DNA of 64,000 nucleotides from Achatina immaculata (GCA_009760885.1 CM019712.1:27263816-27327815), one strand, 5' to 3'; counted from the first letter of the stretch, positions 30,415 through 41,925 are shown. The notes: generated by a model from the letters alone, not told the origin. Program-made: numbers and translations.

Positions 30415-30850
30415 AAAGGATAGAGAGGGAGAAGGAGAGAGAGAAAGAGAGAGTGTAGGGTGTGAGATAAAACTGAAGATTGATGAAAGCGAGAGAGTGG
30501 GGCACATAGAGTAGAATATGATTATATGGGAGGTTGGAGACAAGAAAGTAAAAAAAAAAAACATGAAAGAAACAGAAGAAATAATTTCGGTAGAAGCTTG
30601 TGGTATATATAGAAGATAGAGAGAGTGATACAGAGACATAAGAGAAAGAAAAAACAATGAGAAACCACACATAGATAAAGAGAGAGAGAGAGAGAGAGAG
30701 AACCAGCGATCTTCACTTTCACACTTTCAAAGGTGAATAATTAGACACTCAGTCCTGACTAAAATTCTATCCTTGAAACTTCCACAGTTTTCAAAGAGAG
30801 TGAGAGAGAGAGAAAGAAGAAGAATATAAGAGGGTGATATGAAAAAGAAG
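30415..30850. repeat. GA-rich low-complexity region
   Basis: Several (GA)n and GAGAAAGA tracts (30430-30450, 30680-30702, 30798-30815) in purine-rich sequence; the minus-strand Ser/Leu-rich open frames across it are artefacts. Confidence 0.8.
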
Positions 30851-32035
30851 ACAAAAGCTAAATTTAAAAAAAAGCTACACAGCATAGTAATGTCAGGAGC
30901 AAATGTGTCAGAAACAAAGAGAAAAGTGCCAGGAACAAAGAGAAAGAAACCGTGAACAAAGAGAAGACAAGTGTAAAAGACACGGGATATAATCCTACGT
31001 TATTTCTTCTTGACAAATAACCAAACTCAGCTAAATAAACGACATATAGGAAGGCAAGGATAGACTGAAGACTTTGAAGGAAAGATGAACAAGAATGTCT
31101 TCATCTTCCCGTGAACAAAAGAAACAAACGAAAGAAATATGAGCAAAGTAAGAACTATTATTTTTGAATGTTCTTAGCTACCCCTTTACAGAATATCGGG
31201 AACTGAGCTTACAGCTTGCGTCCTTAGAAACGACGAATATTCCATAACGTTCATCTGTGGTAACTCAACTTCCTGGTTTTACTAGTGCCCCAAATATTTG
31301 ATCTCTCTTAACGTTTGTATATTAAATTCCATCCCGCAGACATACACTATCTTCCCCTTACAATTCCCGACTCGCCTGCCAGAGATAAAGTTCCTGAAAT
31401 TATGTGTCTCCTGAGACAGATAGAAATATATTAGGTCTCGCGTGTGAAGTACATCTTCCTGTCTACGTCATTCTTTTCTTATTCTATTTCTGTTCTAGGA
31501 AGTGCTTGCCCCGTTCACCTGGCCCCTCATCTCCATAAAGTCAGAAGCGTTTCCCATAATCCTGCTACTTCAGGCAGGGGCGAAGTCGAGCTGGGCCTAG
31601 GGCAGACAATAAAATAAATGGCCAAGAGAGGGTTCATGTTATAGAACAATTAGTAGAGGTAAGCTCTGTAGATGTTTCCATGTTCTACGCGGTAGAGGAG
31701 GTCACGTTTTTACAAAGAGGGGGTGAGAACATAGTACGATCGCTGCGATACTGGAAGGGTTATGCAGGACCGTGGACAGCCAGAACTGGCTCTATGGTTT
31801 GTTACTGTAGGACATCCTGTGCAGACACGTTTCTAATAAGCAAAAAAGTGTAATATTGGACGTTTGGGCATCATAATCAGCCGAGACTCTTTGGCAATAA
31901 CAAAGGCTTCCCCGCTGTGTCTCAACTGACGCTTTACATGGCTACCGTCTCGGTTCACATGTGAGGTCAGAGAAACTACTATTTAACAAGTGAAGAAGTC
32001 ATTTAAACGCAGACAGATACTTACTGACTTTGCCC
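30851..32035. other. Intergenic, nothing recognised
   Basis: Purine-rich at first, then unique-looking sequence of mixed composition. No coding or repeat pattern could be supported. Confidence 0.4.
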
Positions 32036-32040
32036 TTACG

Positions 32041-32316
32041 TGTCCCGTTTATTTTGCCTATGTGACTTCAATTGTCCCGTTTATTTTGCCTCTGTGACTT
32101 CAATTGTTCCGTTTACTTTGCCTCTGTGACTTCAATTGTCCCGTTTATTTTGCCTCTGTGACTTCAATTGTCCCGTTTATTTTGCCTCTGTGACTTCAAT
32201 TGTCCCGTTTATTTTGCCTCTGTGACTTCAATTGTCCCGTTTATTTTGCCTATGTGACTTCAATTGTCCCGTTTATTTTGCCTCTGTGACTTCAATTGTC
32301 CCGTGTATTTTGCCTG
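32041..32316. repeat. 32-bp minisatellite, about 8-9 copies
   Basis: Units contain TTGTCCCGTTTATTTTGCCT and CTGTGACTTCAA. Nearly identical copies. Confidence 0.95.
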
Positions 32317-32612
32317 TCCAGATCGTAGTATCAGCATCGGCAAAAGGGAGATTACTAAATGTAGCACATCAAAGCCACCAGGAATTCTTCAGTTTCTGAA
32401 AAGCTAATGTTTGTAGATCGGTGTTATAGACAGACCACATACCAACCTTCTGTGGTAGATTCACACGACTGAATGTAACTAAACTACCACACCCGAAAAC
32501 AAGGGGACTTTCAGGTACGCTATTAGCATGAAACACCTTTACGATGATATGCACTAAACTCAAGAGAACACGCTGGTTGTGACTGATGCATTTGGTAAAT
32601 TCCTTGTGCGTA

Positions 32613-33872
32613 TACGAGGGCTGATTGATAAGTTCTCGGCATAAGGTACAAGTACTTGAAACGCACACTTGATATTAGGTGAAATTGTAGATCAGGGTAA
32701 TATAAGATTAAAAACAAAGTTTCAAGAAATTAACAGCAACCAATTTTTTTTACATGCTACTGAAATGGTACGGGGTGCATAAACTTAGAAAATGGATGAA
32801 ACGTATCATCGAGCAGTCATCGCTACCTCTGCATTAAGGGATTATCATCGAAAGAGATCCATGAGGATATGGTGGAGACTCTAGGGGGAGTGCCCCTTTT
32901 TACAGAACAGTGAAGAAATGGGCAGCTCATTTCAAACATGGAAGGGAGAGTCTGGAAGATGATCCCCGTCCTGGAAGATCAAGAATAGTAGAAACCACCG
33001 GCAGAATCCATGACATGATAACAGAGGATCAACAACGGTACATTGCTAATGAGTTTGGCATCTCCCACGAACGTGTTCATGCCATTATCCACAATGATTT
33101 TCAAATGATAAAGATACTGAAACTTCTTTGAGCTGATCACAAACGACAGCATCTCAGCCTGTCAAGAGACAATCTTAGCCATTTTCTGCAGATCATGAAA
33201 AGTTGATTCAGCAATTTGTGACTATGGATGAGACTTGGGTTTATCATTTTCAACCAGAAACCAAATCGCAGTCAAAGCAGTGGAAACATCATGGATCCCC
33301 ACCTACAAAGAAAGCAAGGCTGGTTCTGTCTGCAGGCAAAATGATGCCTTCCATCGTTTTGTATTCAGAATGTATGCTACTGGTAGACTATCTTCAAAAG
33401 GGCAGAACGGTCACCAGGGCCTATCACGCTAATCTTGTTAAGCAAATGCGGGTCAAATTGAAGGAAACGTGTCGAGAGAAATTGATGAGAGGAGTCATCT
33501 TTCAGCAAGACAATGCTTCACTTCACAAGTCGGCTGTGGCAATGGCTGCCATTCATGGATGCAGCTTCCAGCTTCTTGAACATCCTCCTTATTCCCCAGA
33601 TTTGGCATCTTCGGACTATTGCCTGTTTATCAAACTCAAAAAGGAGCTCATTGGTGGCAAATTTGCTTCCGATGATGACGTCATTCATGATGTAGACCAT
33701 TTTGCACTGGCACAAGATGCTGACTTTTCTAAAGAAGGGATCCGCATGCTCCAGGATCGCTGGACTAAATACATAAACTTGCAATGGGACTATGTTGTGA
33801 AATAACCCAAAAACGTTGTCCACAAATAATCCATTGTATCTTATGAAGAGAACTTATCAATCACCCCTTGTA
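32613..33872 (+). mobile_element. Mariner transposon, near full length, with both terminal inverted repeats
   Basis: The left end TA-CGAGGGCTGATTGATAAG and the right end, reverse complemented TA-CAAGGGGTGATTGATAAG, form inverted repeats of about 23 nt, and each is flanked by the TA that mariner elements duplicate. The length, about 1.26 kb, is normal for the group. The single gene inside is broken in its N-terminal half. The copy is therefore non-autonomous but could still be recognised by a related transposase. Confidence 0.9.
32793..33805 (+). pseudogene. Mariner transposase pseudogene
   Basis: The protein would cut and paste the element by DDD chemistry. The N-terminal part is shifted and interrupted: a start-like ATG at 32793, a frame change before KKWAAHFKHGRESLEDDPRP (open from 32910), a stop at 33129-33131 and another frame change before 33203. 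The C-terminal 200 codons (33203-33805) are intact and hold all three catalytic Asp: TMDETW (D9 of this part), QQDNASLH (D103) and SPDLASSDY (D138). The 34 residues between the last two give the D34D signature of mariner. The usual SPDLAPSDY has S for P. Confidence 0.9.
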
Positions 33873-33884
33873 TCTACCATCATC

Positions 33885-34582
33885 TTTCATTGTCGTCACC
33901 GTCATTATCGGTGCTAGCAGATGTTAGTGGTTATATCTGTCATTATCGTCACCATCATCAGTGCTGGCAGATGTTGGTGGTTATATCTTTCATTGTCGTC
34001 ATCATCATCACTGCTGGCAGATGTTGGTGGTTTTATTTTTCATTGTCGGCACCATCATCAGTTCTAGCAGATGCTGGTGGTTATATCTTTCATTGTCGGC
34101 ACCATCATCAGTGCTGGAGATGCTGTTGGCTATATCTGTCATTGTCAGCACCATCATCAGAGCTGGCAGATGTTGTTGATTATATCTGTCATTGTCGACA
34201 CCATCATCAGAGCTGGCAGATGTTGTTGATTATATCTGTCATTGTCGGCACCATCATCAGAGCTGGCAGATGTTGTTGATTATATCTGTCATTGTCGGCA
34301 CCATCATCAGAGGTGGCAGATGATGTTGATTATATCTGTCATTGTCAGCACCATCATCAGAGCTGGCAGATGTTGTTGATTATATCTGTCATTGTCGGGA
34401 CCATCATCAGAGCTGGCAGATGTTGTTGATTATATCTGTCATTGTCGGGAACATCATCAGAGGTGGCAGATGTTGTTGGTTATATCTGTCATTGTTGGCA
34501 CCATCATCAGAGCTGGCAGATGTTGTTGGTTATATCTGTCATTGTTGGCACCATCATCAGAGCTGGCAGATGTTGGTGGATA
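33885..34582. repeat. 50-bp minisatellite, about 14 copies
   Basis: The unit contains TATATCTGTCATTGTCGGCA and CCATCATCAGAGCTGGCAGA. It starts within 15 bp of the mariner right end. Left copies are more diverged than right ones. The open frames across it are repeat artefacts. Confidence 0.95.
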
Positions 34583-34689
34583 TGGCCCCTCACTGATCGT
34601 GACCCTGATCATTTTCGATCGGCTCAAGTTGTTGACTTTTTGTTGCTTGTTCTTCACCTGCCTCCCTCTCCATTTTTCTTTCTGGTTGT

Positions 34690-34990
34690 GTTGATGTTTT
34701 CAAGCCCTCCATTTGTCATTATATATCAGATGAATGATGGCCGTCATTTTCTTATGGATTTAATTATGTTCATTTTCTACATTTTCATTTCTTACAAATT
34801 CATTATTTATCATCTTGGCTGTTCATGGTACTCTCTAAGATTGTTCAAGAAACCACATTTCCGTTCCCTCTAGTGATCTGTGCATTTCTTTGTTCATCGT
34901 TCATGACTCATTTCCATAGAATAGGATCGACTCATTGTAGCGTTTTACATTTCCGTTCCTCTGTGTGAGATGTTTTTCTAAATAAACTAA
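34690..34990 (-). mobile_element. LINE-A-related fragment, minus strand
   Basis: CTGTTCATGGTACTCTCTAA, AACCACATTTCCGTTCCCTC and CATAGAATAGGATCGACTCA parallel the C-terminal coding part of the 27.66-29.46 kb element (CTGTCCATGGTACCTTCAAC, AACCACATTTCCATTGCCTC). Heavily decayed. Confidence 0.5.
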
Positions 34991-35033
34991 CGGGGCCCTT
35001 GAAGCCACGGCTAAAGCTGAAGCTCCTAGAAAA

Positions 35034-35255
35034 TTACTTCTTATATTTCAGTGTCACCCAGAGATTTTCCTCACCGAGGAATAATTTTGATTCCGATCTT
35101 AAAGCAGAGTCTGCGATGCAGATGAGTTCCATAAAAGCGCTGCAAATATCAGATACAGTCCACGCGGTGAGGAGCAGTGTGAAAGGGTTAAACTCCTCTT
35201 CCATATTATCATCAGTATGTGCCATGCCGATAGACACTTGTCGGTCTAAATTCAT
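35034..35255 (-). CDS. Candidate short exon or ORF, unidentified
   Basis: A 73-codon minus-strand frame, MNLDRQVSIGMAHTDDNMEE, then a hydrophobic stretch (FTLLLTAWTVSDICSAFMEL) and SALRSESKLFLG. Composition is protein-like, unlike the many repeat-derived frames around it. A donor-like G|GTGAGG follows KLFL. No family was recognised, and it may be a pseudogene piece or chance. Confidence 0.25.
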   Translation of the reverse strand: MNLDRQVSIGMAHTDDNMEEEFNPFTLLLTAWTVSDICSAFMELICIADSALRSESKLFLGEENLWVTLKYKK

Positions 35256-35539
35256 TCTCCATTAGCATCGATTCTTGATGTTTTCCATCAGCTCAGTTGT
35301 TGACTTTGTTGTGGTTTTATGTTAGATTGTTCATGATCTTCTTGTCTATGATCTTCTATCTTAGCCTCTTCTTGATCTTCTCTCTTAGCCTCCTGTTGTC
35401 TATGATCTTCTTTCTTGGCCTCCTCTTTGTCCACGATCTTCTCTCTTAACCTACTCTTGCCTTTATTTTCCTTTTTATCTTTCCGAGTGTTATCATGTTT
35501 TCTATTCCTCTTCTTCTATGTCACGTGACTGATGACTGC

Positions 35540-35670
35540 AGTCTTCTTATGGATTTAATTATACTTCCTTCTATATTACCTTTTGTTACACATTCATTAT
35601 TTATCATCTTAGTTGTCCATGGTACTCTAAAAGTCTTATAAGAAACTACATCCAAACATACAGTACCTAC
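35540..35670 (-). mobile_element. LINE-A-related fragment, minus strand (short)
   Basis: TTCTTATGGATTTAATTATA and TTAGTTGTCCATGGTACTCT repeat the sequence at about 34750-34840, so the same LINE 3' segment occurs twice here. Confidence 0.45.
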
Positions 35671-35883
35671 TCAGCAACAACAACAACTACAGCCACAATC
35701 ATAAACTGTGCACCTTTAAAGAATAAAGCTGTTCCTACCTTTTTTCATAATTGTTCTGTTGTCTTTACAACCATTTCTTTGTGTATTCATACATTTATTT
35801 TTATATGCTTCTAATCTGAAAACCGAGTTTTACAGTCATAATCAGAGTTGGTATCTGTCTTTTACTCTACTCTACAAGTCTAT

Positions 35884-36112
35884 ACTCCACATGTCTCTTC
35901 TTCACATGCCTCTTCTCCACTTGTCTCTGCTCCACTTGTCTTTGCTCCACATGTCTCTTCTCCACCTGTCTCTTCTCCTCTTGTTTATGCTTCACTTGTC
36001 TTTTTTCCTAATGCTTCTTCTCCACTTGTCTCTTCTCCACATGTCTCTGCTCTACATGTCTCTTCTCCACTTGTCTCTTCTTCACTTGCCTCTGCTCCAC
36101 TTGTCTCTATTT
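35884..36112. repeat. 15-bp minisatellite (CTCCACTTGTCTCTT), about 15 copies
   Basis: A 15-nt unit, open in several frames (PLVSS, LLHLS and similar) because it is a multiple of three. Confidence 0.95.
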
Positions 36113-36395
36113 AATAGTAATATTTGGAGCTCACAGTTGTTGAAATCGTGATGGTCATCATCAGAAGAATAGAGACATCTGAACCACTCCCTTGAAACAG
36201 AATCTCATCCGCAGGTATTTGTGCTCCCTACTCATTTTCAAAATAATCTTTCTCTGGGTGGATGAACGTTGTCTAAAGTTATCGCAGCGTAGAATCCATG
36301 AGGATCCTCGTCGACTGTGGAGACAGCTTCAACAGAGTCAGTGACTTTAGTCTGAGAAATAGCGAGGATATCGAATCGATTATCCTCAAAAGTTT

Positions 36396-36590
36396 ACTCT
36401 GTACACACAACCAAGATTTATTCTGCACACACAACCAAGATTTACTCTGTACACATAACCAAGATTTATTCTGTACACACAACCAAGATTTATTATGTAC
36501 ACACAACCAAGATTTATTCTGCACACACAACCAAGATTTACTCTGTACACACAACCAAGATTTACTCTGTACACACAACCAAGGTGTGAG
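36396..36590. repeat. 24-bp minisatellite, 8 copies
   Basis: Units contain CTGTACACACAACCAAGATT. Eight codons per unit keep frames open on both strands (LCTHNQDL on +). Confidence 0.95.
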
Positions 36591-37030
36591 ATGACCACTA
36601 CGAGGAGAATAGAACACATTACAGAAAAACTGAACAACTCGGAAACTACAGGTGTCATTTGCAGAGTTTAAGGTGTCATAATTGAAAATATGTAAAGTGT
36701 CATGATGAAAAGCATGTTTGAGAACTGTCATGACTGTCTTACCAATGACATTGTACTAACGGATTCTATACCGAGTCTAGCTTATTTATTATTTAAGAAG
36801 GGCCACCCTGTTTGTAGCCACATACCTCAGTGGGTGTCGGAATCTGTTCTTCAGTAGGTTCACCACTGCACAATGATTGTTTACATCTCTCCTGATTTGA
36901 CTGACTGTCCTTTGTTTGCTTACAACTGTCTGTTTAAGTATTATGAGAAATAGACTTGTCGCTAGTAGCTCCTTCATCCTTGCCACTGATGTTGTTTCAC
37001 TGATGCCAGTGATGTCTTCGGTCCATCTCA
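36591..37030. other. Spacer between arrays
   Basis: Contains a minus-strand 80-codon frame (36789-37031; ISETTSVARMKELLATSLFL) of unknown nature. No other feature. Confidence 0.3.
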
Positions 37031-38085
37031 TATATGAGCTAGTCAGTCCATCTATTATATGAGCTAGTCAGTCCATCTATTATATGAGCTAGTCAGTCCA
37101 TCTATTATATGAGCTAGTCAGTCCATCTATTATATGAGCTAGTCAGTCCATCTATTATATGAGCTAGTCAGTCTATCTACTCTATGAGCTAGTCAGTCCA
37201 TCTACTCTATGAGCTAGTCAGTCCATCTACAATATGAGCTAGTCAGTCTATCTACTATATGAGCTAGTCAATCCATCTACTCTATGAGCTAGTCAGTCCA
37301 TCTACAATATGAGCTAGTCAGACCATCTACTCTATGGGTTAGTCAGTCCATCTACTCTATGAGCTAGTCAGTCCATCTACTCTATGAGCTAGTCAGTCCA
37401 TCTACTCTATGAGCTAGTCAGTCCATCTACTATATGAGCTAGTCAGTCCATCTACTATATGAGATAGTCAGTCCATTTCGTATATGAGCTAGTCAGTCCA
37501 TCTCATATATGAGCTAGTCAGTCCATCTATTATATGAGATAGTCAGTCCATCTATTATATGAGCAAGTCAGTCCATTTCATATATGAGCTAGGCAGTCCA
37601 TCTATTATATGAGCTAGGCAGTCTATCTACTATATGAGCTAGGCATGCTATCTACTAAATGAGCTTGTCAGTCCATCTACTATATGAGCTAGTCAGTCCA
37701 TCTATTATATGAGCTAGGCAGTCTATCTACTATATGAGCTAGTCAGTCCAAATACTCTATGAGCTAGTCAGTCCATCTATTATATGAGGTAGTCAGTCCA
37801 TCTACTAAATGAGCTAATCAGTCTATCTACTAAATGAGCTAGTCAGTCCATCTACTAAATGAGCTAGTCGGTCCATCTACTAAATGAGCTAGTCAGTCCA
37901 TCTATTATATGAGCTAGTCAGTCCATCTACTAAATGAGCTGGTCAGTCCATCTACTAAATGAGGTATTCAGTCCATCTACTAAATGAGCAAGTCAGTCCA
38001 TCCATTATATGAACTAGTCAGTCTATCTACTAAATTAGCTATTCAGTCTATCTATTATATGAACTAGTCAGTCCATCTACTCTTT
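37031..38085. repeat. 25-bp minisatellite, about 42 copies, 1.05 kb
   Basis: The unit contains AGTCAGTCCATCTACTATAT plus GAGCT. Sub-blocks share variants (CTCTAT, ACAATAT, ACTAAAT, ATTATAT), which shows regional homogenisation. Confidence 0.95.
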
Positions 38086-38159
38086 CATTTTCGCTAACGC
38101 CTGCGTGGCCTGAGTATATAAGGAAGATGTATGTTAACCAACGGATCTGTTCAAGGCGA

Positions 38160-38612
38160 ATGTGTGATATATACCAGCTTGACCAATGGGATTGTGATAT
38201 ATACCAGCTTGACCAATGGGATTGTGATATATACCAGCTTGTACAATGGGATTGTGATATATACCAGCTTGACCAATGGGATTGTGATATATACCAGCTT
38301 GACCAATGGGATTGTGATATATACCAGCTTGACCAATGGGATTGTGATATATACCAGCTTGTACAATGGGATTGTGATATATACCAGCTTGACCAATGGG
38401 ATTGTGATATATACCAGCTTGACCAATGGGATTGTGATATATACCAGCTTGACCAATGGGATTGTGATATATACCAGCTTGACCAATGGGATTGTGATAT
38501 ATACCGGTTTGTCCAATGGGATTGTGATATATACCAGCATGACCAATAGGATTGTGATATATACCAGCTTGACCAATGGGATTGTTATATATACCAGCTT
38601 GACCAATGGGAA
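38160..38612. repeat. 30-bp minisatellite, 15 copies, open on both strands
   Basis: The unit contains ATATACCAGCTTGACCAATG and GGATTGTGAT. Ten codons per unit with no stop in at least two frames on each strand give overlapping open frames of 140-190 codons (38127-38549 +, 38131-38658 +, 38134-38706 -, 38151-38630 -). A TATATAAG at 38115-38122 precedes the + frames by only 5-9 nt, too close to serve as their TATA box. Confidence 0.95.
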
Positions 38613-38614
38613 TG

Positions 38615-39060
38615 CTTGCCCTGAATGCAATGAAGCCTCTCCCCAAGACCAACAGTAGAGCTAGGTCCCTTTTTTTACAGTTACACTTACAAGGAGATTG
38701 CAACATCTATTTCCCATAGTAGAGGTGGAGCCAGGAAAGAAATTTGCTTGTTTGTTCGCTCTTTTTGTGTTGGAATCACTGCAGAATGCTATCTATCCGA
38801 TTTTTGCTATTTTGTTACAAGTTTTTACCGCAATAAGAGGTCACTATATACAATAATAATAATAACAATTTAAAGGAAATAACGATTGTTGTAACACTGC
38901 TCTAATAAATAAGATAGAGTTTTATGCTTCAGTTCTGGCGCATTTTGTCACCGTTTTTCTTACAGAAAGATACAGGAAGCTAAGTGTGTATTTTCATCTG
39001 TTTTGTGTGTGTGTGTGTGTGTGTGCTAATTTTGTTGTGTTTATTTTTGTGAGTCCACGT
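38615..39060. other. Intergenic with (GT)n
   Basis: A (GT)n run of about 11 units lies at 39003-39024; otherwise nothing recognised. Confidence 0.4.
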
Positions 39061-39135
39061 GGTCATTGAAAAATATTTGTGCCGAAATATTGGATGGTTG
39101 CATGTTCTTCACATATATTTGCTTGTCTTATTTTA
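39060..39135 (+). repeat. Short interspersed sequence shared with 59410-59480
   Basis: TGAAAAATATTTGTGCCGAAATATTGGATGG corresponds, in several short blocks, to TTGAAAAAGGCATTTGCTGA and AATACTGGATTGTTG at about 59420-59455, followed in both by CTTCA(C/T)ATATAT. Probably the end of an old retroelement. Confidence 0.4.
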
Positions 39136-39187
39136 GTCCCCTCTCATCCTTTCCCACTTTCACCTCTCTTTTTATTTATTTACTGTC

Positions 39188-39990
39188 TGATTACCCGGCG
39201 TTGCTCGGGAATTTATTCATTATTAATACTGCAGAGTGGATGTGAGATGGCCATGTTTCTCCCACGGACAATCTTATGTTGCTTGCTCAAGGGTGGCTTC
39301 ACCCAAGAAATTATTTATTCGTGCTTCTGGGGGTTAAACTAAAAATGTAGTACATAACCACGGTTTGAGTTAAACTAATATTATAGCGAATGTATACACG
39401 ATTTTACTCTATAATGTGTAGACTGACAATGTGATTCGTTGATCGTGATCGAGAACGCAAGTCTCACTGGAAACTGCAATCTATTAAAGTTAAAAAGGAG
39501 ATCCGTCGAAATGAGTGGTATCCGTAGGACAAAAAGTGCTTCACCCTCTCCCTTCCTGTTAAGATAGTCGCTTAGAATACATTCCCCAGCATCCTCTTTA
39601 CACACAGCCTTGTGCCGTTGCAAAGTTTTGGTGGGTCGAGGTTCCGTAGTAAAATAATTGAAGATTCCACCCTAGGCCTCCCGTGCCGATGTAGGCTGAA
39701 CTTACACATAAACGACATCGGGAGTGTCACTATTCATCAGCGACCCCGAAAACTTGGACTCGAAACTAATATCGGTCGTTGTCGATTATTTGTACATGTC
39801 ACCACCAGCCGATCCCCACCCCTAGGCACCCCTATAGGCGCCAGGGGTGTCTTACCCCCACGGTACCTTTCTCTAGATTGTAAGTCATATGTGTAACAAG
39901 TTTGGTAGAAATTGCTCCAGTCGTTCCAGAGCTATGCCGGATCATACACACACCCATTTACATCCATATATGTATATATATATTAGATTT
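39188..39990. mobile_element. Interspersed element with conserved ends, ~0.8 kb
   Basis: It begins with TACCCGGCGTTGCTCGGGAA and ends with AACAAGTTTGGTAGAAATTG, CCAGAGCTATGCCGGATCAT and a TATATA run. These terminal phrases are, from general knowledge, shared by abundant elements in many invertebrate genomes. The interior (39612-39896 open on +) shows no recognisable protein. Its class is left open. Confidence 0.4.
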
Positions 39991-40059
39991 TGTACAACTG
40001 AACCAGGCAACTTTGTCTACCTTTATTGATATAGATTTCTAAATAGCATCAGCAGTTGG

Positions 40060-40330
40060 CGCAGGAGTAGCACAGTAGTTAGTGCATTCGTCTCTTAGAA
40101 TAACAAGTGGTTCAAATTCTGTACTCATGACAGACAGTTAAGATGTAAAAAGTGCGTACAATGATCTTCCAGAAGTGTAAACAGTCAGAAGTGGAGCTAG
40201 TTTCATAATCATCATGTAATGTTATCAATAGGTCAATAAAAAAGAGTGAACATTAACATTATATCATACATAAGCCAGAGTACCATGGAATAAATTAAGG
40301 ATAATATAAACATTAGCACCTTATCACATA
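40060..40330 (+). mobile_element. tRNA-derived SINE
   Basis: The head has a pol III A-box-like TAGCACAGTAGTTAGTGCAT and, 35 nt later, a B-box-like GGTTCAAATTC, the spacing and order of a tRNA promoter. A non-tRNA body follows to about 40330. This is the clearest SINE head in the window. Confidence 0.55.
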
Positions 40331-40339
40331 TGTCTCAAT

Positions 40340-40640
40340 AACATTAGTCAGTCAGTCAGTCATTTGCATGTCCCTTGCTGAACATTGCCTCCCTAACGGC
40401 ACTCCTGTAAGGCTCTCGGTTGTAAGGAAGATGGCCTGCTGCTGATGCATCCATTTACAGACTATTAACGATGTCTTGCAGCCATCTTTGCCTTGGTCTT
40501 CCTCTCTTTCTTTTTCTCATTATGTACCCTTCCAAGACGGTCTTCTCTAGATTATCATGACGTTTAATGTATCCAAAATATTTAAGTTTTCTCTGTTTAA
40601 ATCTCTTTACTAGCCAGCCTTCTTCAAAATTTAAGTTTTT
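40340..40640 (-). mobile_element. LINE-C 3'-end fragment with GACT tail
   Basis: Starts at a CAGTCAGTCAGTCAT run (the element's 3' tail, reversed) and continues with CTTGCTGAACATTGCCTCCC, GATGTCTTGCAGCCATCTTT and CATTATGTACCCTTCC, as in the longer copy at 58203. Confidence 0.75.
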
Positions 40641-40799
40641 CTTGTATGTATATTTTCTAAATATATTATATTTTATATAATATTATATATATTATATATA
40701 TATATAACAATATTTTAATAACATTACTTAGTTAAATAATTTGGAAAACATCAAGGACAATATAAACAATACTATTATATCATTTCTCAAAAACATTAT

Positions 40800-41090
40800 T
40801 TATTTAAATAACATGTAACACGTCAAAGATAACATGAACACTAGCATTATATCTAATATATGTCTCAACAACATGTGACACGTCAAAGATAACATGAACA
40901 CTAACATTTTATCCAATATATGTCTCAACAACATGCAACACACTAAGGATAACATGAACACTAACATTATATCCCATATATGTCTCAACAACATATAACC
41001 CGTCAAAGATAACGTGAACACTAACATTATATCCCATATATGTCTCAATAGCATAGATCAGGTCTAGGATAATGTAGACACTAACATTAT
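40800..41090. repeat. 60-bp minisatellite, about 5 copies
   Basis: TATGTCTCAACAACAT recurs at exact 60-bp steps (about 40859, 40919, 40979, 41039), with AAGATAACATGAACACTA between. Confidence 0.95.
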
Positions 41091-41516
41091 TTGTCCTGAG
41101 AGCTTCAAAGACATGGGGGCGGGGATCTTCCAAAATAATACTATAAATTTTCCCTGGAATACACTTATTCAGCATGAGACTAGATTACAAGAATTCAACT
41201 CCAAAATATTCCTCTTACGTGTAGGTGCTTTCTTCTTCTGGCCATATTCTCATCACATCTCACGACATCAAATAGAGCACTCGGATGGTCAGATTCCCAC
41301 TTGATCACGCACGCCTTTCCGATTGACTTTTCTTCGATCGATGCATCTGGTGCTCTAGAGTCTGGAATACCATATATTTTAACGTCGACTTATTCACGTT
41401 TACTGTGGAGGCAGACTTTTGAAAATATTACAGAAGGAGGGTTGGGGGGGGGGGGGAGCAGACTGCTCAGTGTTTTAACAAAGAAAGTGTTTTGATAGAT
41501 TCTGTAAAATATTGTG
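41091..41516. other. Intergenic, nothing recognised; G run
   Basis: Contains a 13-nt G run at 41444-41456 and small open frames without content. Confidence 0.4.
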
Positions 41517-41740
<224 letters not shown>

Positions 41741-41751
41741 ATTACACATAT

Positions 41752-41925
41752 CATCAAGTGCCGTGCCGGCAGGTAAATCATGTCTCTTCACAGATCTCGA
41801 TCCTTGCATCATCTCGTTCAGCGACTTGCTGATATGTCACACCAAGAACCTCTGCTGAAGCATTATCTTCTGGTCTTCCTCTGACTCTTTTCACATTTAT
41901 CCTACCACGTAAAACAGTAATTATT
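41752..41925 (-). mobile_element. RTE-like 3'-end fragment (LINE-A-type end)
   Basis: The minus strand reads LRGRINVKRVRGRPEDNASA and ends TWFTCRHGT, the same RHGT ending as LINE-A, with a basic RGRP motif before it. A short ATGAT sequence follows as tail. Confidence 0.5.

Noticed and set aside
37021..38085. Possible CRISPR-like array (25-bp repeat)
   Set aside because: Repeats are directly adjacent without unique spacers, and the genome is eukaryotic; it is an ordinary minisatellite.
38115..38131. TATATAAG promoter for the 30-bp array frames
   Set aside because: The TATA-like sequence is 5-9 nt before the ATGs, too close for transcription start and leader; chance in AT-rich DNA.
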